Below are positions 60,346 to 64,000 of a stretch of DNA of 64,000 nt, piece by piece. The notes below the pieces were generated by a model. That model saw only the letters and a list, made by a program, of their open reading frames with translations. It was not told the DNA's origin and ran no database searches. Source of the DNA: Phycisphaerales bacterium UBA7800 (GTDB lineage: Bacteria > Planctomycetota > Phycisphaerae > Phycisphaerales > Phycisphaeraceae); NCBI GenBank assembly GCA_002480565.1, contig DLCK01000030.1, positions 2,328-66,327 on the forward strand. Reading direction: 5' to 3'. Numbering within the stretch: position 1 is the stretch's first letter; each line of letters opens with the position of its first letter. The position numbers were made by a program, and so were the translations under genes.

Positions 60346-61578
60346 TCAGACCGTCAAGGCATCGGGGCCGATGGTGATGATGGACATATCGCCGGGCTTG
60401 TTGGCTTTGACATATTCGTTGAGTTTATCAAGCGTCACCGAATCGACCCGTGCGATCAATTCATCAAGCGTGCGCGGGCGTCCGAAGGTGTGTTGATCCA
60501 TGGCAATGGCAGACGCGCGGGCGTTGGTGGATTCGCCTTGCATGACCAATCGCGTCTTCATGCCAACCATGGCACGTTCAAATTCGTCTTGTTCGATTCC
60601 TTCGGATAAACGAACAAATTCGCCGCACATCACGTCCAGTGTCTCCTGAGCGCGTTGCGGAGTCGTGCCTGCATAACCGAGCACCACACCCATGAGCTTG
60701 TTGCTTGCATAGGTTCCGTAGACTGCGTAACACAGCCCGCGTTTTTCACGGACTTCGGTAAAGAGCCGACCACTCATACCACCGGAGAGTACCGCCAAGG
60801 CCGCGCGTTGGAGCATGGCTGCATCTTCGTCGGTTTCGTCCACTGCGTCATAGGCCATACCAATGTGAACCTGCTGTGATTCGACGGTCAGGTGTTCGTA
60901 GCCACGAGCGGGTTCATCGCCACTGAGTACGATATCCTCACGGCTACCTTGCCAGTCTCCGAGCAGATCGCCGACGAGTTGCTTGAGTTTGTCAAAATCA
61001 AACTGACCGGCAAAAGAGAGAATGGTTCCGCCGGGTACAAAGGTTTTGTTTTTGTAATCGCGCAACTGCTCAATGGACATCTTTTCAATGGCTTGAGCCT
61101 CACCCATCGTGCAACGATTCATGGGATATCGATAGTGTCGCTGGCGCAGCGCGATGAAAGTCTTCTGCTGCGGCTCGTCCTCAAGGGCTTCAAGTGACTG
61201 TAACGCCAGATCGCGGGCCGGTTCCAATGATTCAGCGGTCAATGCCGGGCGTCGAACCATGTCAAACAGCAGTGGTAAAGCCTCCTGGACCTTGGTGTGG
61301 ATCATGGTGGCAGAGAGCCGCAAAAACAGACTGTCCACACCTGTGGTCCGATCGAGTCCCAGGTCGTCCATCGCATCACTGTGCTGTCTTGCCGAGAGCG
61401 ATTCGGTGCCACGGAACATCATTTCTGAGAGCAGAGTCGCCACGCCGATCTGGTCATCGGGTTCATGCGCGACACCAGCCGGCAGAAGCATGGACATGGC
61501 CAGGGACTGCGCGGACTCAATTTTTTCAGCCACAAGGACCAGGCCGTTATCAAAGCGGTGGGATTGGATTTGATTCAT
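60346..61578 (-). CDS. M16 (pitrilysin) family protein lacking the HxxEH zinc site
   Basis: 410 residues of the M16B half-size architecture with two homologous lobes: FDNGLVLVAEKIESAQSLAMSMLLPAGVAHEP at the start, ALEDEPQQKTFIALRQRHY, and GGMSGRLFTEVREKRGLCYAVYGTY in the second lobe (the R/Y motif). The segment that should read HxxEH is TLLSE (residues 48-52), so zinc binding and proteolysis are not expected. Inactive M16 subunits normally pair with an active one, which is not seen here. Start at ATG 61578; the longer frame to 61677 is unlikely. Confidence 0.87.
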   Translation of the reverse strand: MNQIQSHRFDNGLVLVAEKIESAQSLAMSMLLPAGVAHEPDDQIGVATLLSEMMFRGTESLSARQHSDAMDDLGLDRTTGVDSLFLRLSATMIHTKVQEALPLLFDMVRRPALTAESLEPARDLALQSLEALEDEPQQKTFIALRQRHYRYPMNRCTMGEAQAIEKMSIEQLRDYKNKTFVPGGTILSFAGQFDFDKLKQLVGDLLGDWQGSREDIVLSGDEPARGYEHLTVESQQVHIGMAYDAVDETDEDAAMLQRAALAVLSGGMSGRLFTEVREKRGLCYAVYGTYASNKLMGVVLGYAGTTPQRAQETLDVMCGEFVRLSEGIEQDEFERAMVGMKTRLVMQGESTNARASAIAMDQHTFGRPRTLDELIARVDSVTLDKLNEYVKANKPGDMSIITIGPDALTV

Positions 61579-61879
61579 AGGTCGATGATTGTAATGCAGA
61601 TGCTCTGGGATGTCCCATGACGCAGCAAATGATTCAGGTTGAACGCATGAAGACGTTTGTGCCTTAGCGCCCATCACATGTCGCGACGAAATCTATAGCT
61701 GAAGAAAGTTTCGGTATCAAACATGTTGTTTGTGTCCTGAATTTGAGCTTTGCTCAATCCCGGCCCGACACGAGCCGGCTCGCTAAGGCAAAAAAAACGT
61801 ACCTGCGATTGTCCCGGCAAATGATGCAGGATGATGCCAAATCTTTTACACTGTATGGCTATATCAACAGGAGTTACCC
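61579..61879. other. Gap between M16 gene and the small conserved gene
   Basis: 301 bases. It contains a perfect TTGAGC-TTT-GCTCAA hairpin (61742-61756), a GAGCCGGCTC palindrome and an A8 run. No gene with coding character; the 105-codon plus-strand ORF over it is a shadow. Confidence 0.35.
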
Positions 61880-62179
61880 ATGGGTCAAACCATCGACCAA
61901 TTTGTCAACGGCCAACGTGTCAAAGTCACACAACAGATCCCACAGGTCACCGAAACGTGGACCAACACCATCATCGGCACCGTGCAAAAGTACGAACGCC
62001 AGAAGACCGGCTCGTGGTTCGCTCATTCCAAAGATGACAAGCTTTGGCTCGACCGTCTGATCCTCAAGCTCGATGACGGCGAAATCGTCACGTGCAACCT
62101 TGACCAATACACCCATGTTGAAGTTCTGGAAGTTGAAGCTGCTGCCGACGCTCAGGCTTCAGATGACAGCCAAGACTAA
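61880..62179 (+). CDS. Small protein of unknown function (99 aa)
   Basis: 99 residues, soluble, beta-rich (QRVKVTQQIPQVTETWTNTIIGTVQKYERQKTGSWF, LILKLDDGEIVTCNLDQYTHVEVL), like a small SH3-type barrel, with an acidic tail. Not assigned to a named family. AGGAG 7 bases before the ATG is a strong ribosome site. It heads a plus-strand run with the isomerase-like gene, rhodanese and epimerase. Confidence 0.75.
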   Translation: MGQTIDQFVNGQRVKVTQQIPQVTETWTNTIIGTVQKYERQKTGSWFAHSKDDKLWLDRLILKLDDGEIVTCNLDQYTHVEVLEVEAAADAQASDDSQD

Positions 62180-62219
62180 TTTCCCCCCAATGATCCCGCC
62201 GATCCCTGGAGTTTGATCC

Positions 62220-63095
62220 ATGTCTTTACCGATGCCCCTGGGCGTGACCGCCGTGATGTTGTCTGATTTGACCTTTGAACAACAAATCGCATTGTGCAGT
62301 GAATTAGGGGTGACGCATTACTGTGTTCGCCCGCGAATCATTCCTGAAGCCGAAGTTGGCAAGCCCTACAGCAATTGGGGGAACCACGCTTTTGACCTGA
62401 CGCCCAAGCGCCTGGTTGCTGAAGCTGCCACGATGAAAAAGCAACTCGCCGATGCAGGTCTGACCGCCTTTGGCTCGGTCCCTGCTGTTCAGGTCAATGC
62501 GCCGGACGACGAATTGAAATTACACTTTGAAGGTGCTGCAGCAATTGGTGCTGGACGTGTCCGAATCGCGCCGCGTACTTATCCCAAGGGCCCCTTTAAC
62601 TACGACACACACTTGGAAGAAGAAATCGAACTCTTCGTCAAGGCAGTGGAGTTGGCCAAGCCTTATGCACAGAAACTGGTGATGGAAACGCATGTCGGCA
62701 GTTTCGTCTCCGGGCCGGGCTTGGCGTTAAACCTGTGCAAGGCCTTTAGCCCTGATGAAATTGGTGTGATCTTTGATATCGCCAACTTCAACTTCGAAGG
62801 TGCTGTCCAACCCAACCTTGCCATTGCGGTGCTCAACGACTACATCGATCACATCCACATCGGTGGCATGCAGATCAATAACACCGGCTACGATGCCAAC
62901 GGTTTTGCAACCCGTCAACGCGTTATGGCTCCCCTTACCGACTCAAACCTGTATCTGCCGGACTGGATCAAGGCATTGGTTGAAGCAGACTTGAAAGTCC
63001 CCATGCTCATCGAGGATTACACTCCCAACAAGCCTGGCGCATTGCGGTTGCAGGAAGCATCCAAAGCCATCCGCCGGGTGTTTGAAAGTTTATAA
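62220..63095 (+). CDS. Sugar phosphate isomerase/epimerase-like protein (xylose isomerase-like TIM barrel)
   Basis: 291-residue TIM barrel (AP_endonuc_2/IolE-type). Likely metal ligands are in KLVMETHVGSFVSG, EIGVIFDIANFN, YIDHIHIGGMQ and VPMLIEDYTPNKPGA, with Glu and Asp at the strand ends as in the family. Sugar or inositol derivative is the usual substrate; not specified here. It starts 40 bases after the small gene and ends three bases before the rhodanese ATG. Confidence 0.87.
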   Translation: MSLPMPLGVTAVMLSDLTFEQQIALCSELGVTHYCVRPRIIPEAEVGKPYSNWGNHAFDLTPKRLVAEAATMKKQLADAGLTAFGSVPAVQVNAPDDELKLHFEGAAAIGAGRVRIAPRTYPKGPFNYDTHLEEEIELFVKAVELAKPYAQKLVMETHVGSFVSGPGLALNLCKAFSPDEIGVIFDIANFNFEGAVQPNLAIAVLNDYIDHIHIGGMQINNTGYDANGFATRQRVMAPLTDSNLYLPDWIKALVEADLKVPMLIEDYTPNKPGALRLQEASKAIRRVFESL

Positions 63096-63098
63096 AAC

Positions 63099-63485
63099 AT
63101 GAATGATCGTCCCGCCCTTACCGATCAAGGCTTGCCTGAACGTTATTTTCTCAAGGAAGAATGGGAGCTGACTCCCCGCAATGTCAAAGCCATGCTCGAT
63201 GCTGGTGAAGACTTTGTGCTTATCGACTGTCGCATGGAACAGGAATACCAACTGGTCCATATTGCAGGGTCCACATTACATATCCTCCAGAAAATTGGTG
63301 ATGATCTGCCTGATCTGGTCGATGATTATGCGGATAAGAAAGTGGTGTGCTACTGTCATCACGGCGCCCGGAGCATGCAGATGACAGCGATCCTTCGCGA
63401 CGCAGGCGTGCCGGACACCTGGTCGATGGCCGGCGGCATTGACCTGTGGGCTATCGACATTGAACCGGGAATGGTGCGGTATTAA
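63099..63485 (+). CDS. Rhodanese-domain protein
   Basis: 128-residue single rhodanese domain: FVLIDCRMEQEYQLVHIAGS and the catalytic loop CHHGARS with Cys86, then SMAGGIDLWAIDIEP. It starts with an unusual N-terminal ~20 residues. Sulfur transfer to an unknown acceptor. Tightly coupled to the isomerase-like gene. Confidence 0.93.
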   Translation: MNDRPALTDQGLPERYFLKEEWELTPRNVKAMLDAGEDFVLIDCRMEQEYQLVHIAGSTLHILQKIGDDLPDLVDDYADKKVVCYCHHGARSMQMTAILRDAGVPDTWSMAGGIDLWAIDIEPGMVRY

Positions 63486-63503
63486 AAGATCGAAAATGAC
63501 TTT

Positions 63504-63530
63504 AACCACAGAGTCACCCAGACACCAAGC
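63504..63530. repeat. Half copy of the CAGAG-word repeat after the rhodanese gene
   Basis: AACCACAGAGTCACCCAGAC matches the left arm of the repeat at 6480-6503 with small differences. No opposing arm lies within the next 100 bases. Confidence 0.45.
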
Positions 63531-63607
63531 CCGATGACGAGCGAGATTGATTGCGTTTAATCTTGCACGACAACGCAACGACAAAACAGACTTTTAAGGT
63601 TCAACAC

Positions 63608-64000
63608 ATGACCGTCAACTGGCAGCAACTTCACGGCGACTTCTTTACCAATCAACGCGCACTGATTACCGGTGGCTGCGGTTTTATCGGATCACATATT
63701 GCTGAGGCGCTGGTCACCCTTGGTGCGGACGTCACTGTGCTGGACAATCTCTCAGGCTGTGAAAAAAGCAATCTGGACTTCTACTTTGATGATCCCTCCA
63801 AGTTTGCTGGCAAGCTCGAATTTGTTCAAGGCTCCATCCTCGATAAAGACACACTGCAAAAGGTAACCAACGGCCGCGCATTTGTCTTTCATCAGGCAGC
63901 CATCCCCTCAGTGCCCCGCAGTATTGAAATCCCCGTGGAGTTTCACAACAACAACGTCAACGGGACGATGAATGTCCTTGAAGCCGCCCGCGCCGGTGGT
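63608..64000 (+). CDS. NAD-dependent nucleotide-sugar epimerase/dehydratase, N-terminal 131 residues
   Basis: Starts at ATG 63608 (AAGG before it) and runs off the window. Extended SDR fold: NAD-binding ALITGGCGFIGSHIAEAL, VLDNLSGCEKSNLDFY, and FVFHQAAIPSVPRSIEIP. Most like the UDP-glucose/UDP-GlcNAc 4-epimerase group by the DNLS segment and the AAIPSVPRS block. Sugar specificity cannot be set from this part. Confidence 0.9.
   Translation, partial: MTVNWQQLHGDFFTNQRALITGGCGFIGSHIAEALVTLGADVTVLDNLSGCEKSNLDFYFDDPSKFAGKLEFVQGSILDKDTLQKVTNGRAFVFHQAAIPSVPRSIEIPVEFHNNNVNGTMNVLEAARAGG

Noticed and set aside
1..64000. CRISPR array, tRNA, rRNA, insertion sequence or prophage
   Set aside because: No regularly spaced repeats, tRNA-like folds with the T-loop sequence, transposase or phage genes were seen by reading.

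Overview
The window looks like chromosomal DNA of a planctomycete, most likely from the class Phycisphaerae or a close relative. This is judged from content: a prepilin-like protein with the planctomycete FTLIELLVVISIIALLIGILLPSL start and an ADGHV motif, an Rrf2/methyltransferase/cupin cluster, a very large secreted PQQ-type propeller protein, GH130 and GH140 sugar enzymes, futalosine-route menaquinone synthesis (MqnC), and intergenic snap-back repeats built from short words. No rRNA, tRNA, CRISPR array, insertion sequence or phage gene was seen.

Layout. 1-1491: 5' part of aconitase (minus). 1.9-5.4 kb: a small unknown protein, then Hsp20 and Lon (minus). 5.6-9.8 kb (plus): FolE2, an MFS-acyltransferase fusion, CinA. 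9.9-16.1 kb (minus): ThuA-like protein, ApgM, a two-domain GT4 glycosyltransferase and a GH130 phosphorylase/hydrolase. 16.3-18.8 kb (plus): FolD, an unknown protein, a lipoprotein. 18.9-25.9 kb: DRE-TIM aldolase/lyase, DtxR regulator with a GNAT enzyme, RmuC, a small unknown protein, a GT2-methyltransferase fusion, a lipoprotein. 26-29 kb (minus): GlnRS immediately followed by a GH140-like gene. 29.2-32.4 kb: Rrf2 regulator divergent from methyltransferase, cupin, prepilin-like protein and a small membrane-anchored protein. 32.5-39.5 kb: PfkB kinase, a 1485-residue PQQ/TPR protein, GlyA. 39.7-41.9 kb: beta carbonic anhydrase, LURP-one/scramblase-like protein, HAD phosphatase. 42.2-47.9 kb (minus): two tandem transporter fusions. 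48.3-50.7 kb: MqnC and an AEC permease. 50.9-57.7 kb: a secreted helical protein broken by a frameshift, GH36 alpha-galactosidase divergent from an AraC regulator, and an SGNH/MBOAT acyl-transfer pair. 58-64 kb: a zinc-ribbon protein, standalone CoaB, an M16 protein without its zinc site, a small conserved protein, a sugar-isomerase-like protein, a rhodanese and the 5' part of a nucleotide-sugar epimerase.

The best candidate for a new system is at 42183-47920. Two consecutive genes each fuse a Leu/Ile/Val-type periplasmic ligand-binding domain to a secondary transporter, but to two unrelated folds and in opposite orders: DASS/SLC13 then binding domain, and binding domain then AspT-type exchanger. 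The two binding domains resemble each other. In both cases the known topology of the transporter family would put the binding domain in the periplasm. A long leader that can fold into a branched structure precedes the first gene, and a strong terminator follows the second.

Other points: several gene ends carry long inverted repeats with 24-29 bp arms, two of them perfect; the Rrf2 intergenic region carries three palindromes and a good promoter; and one base in a CCCC run would repair the secreted protein at 50.9 kb.
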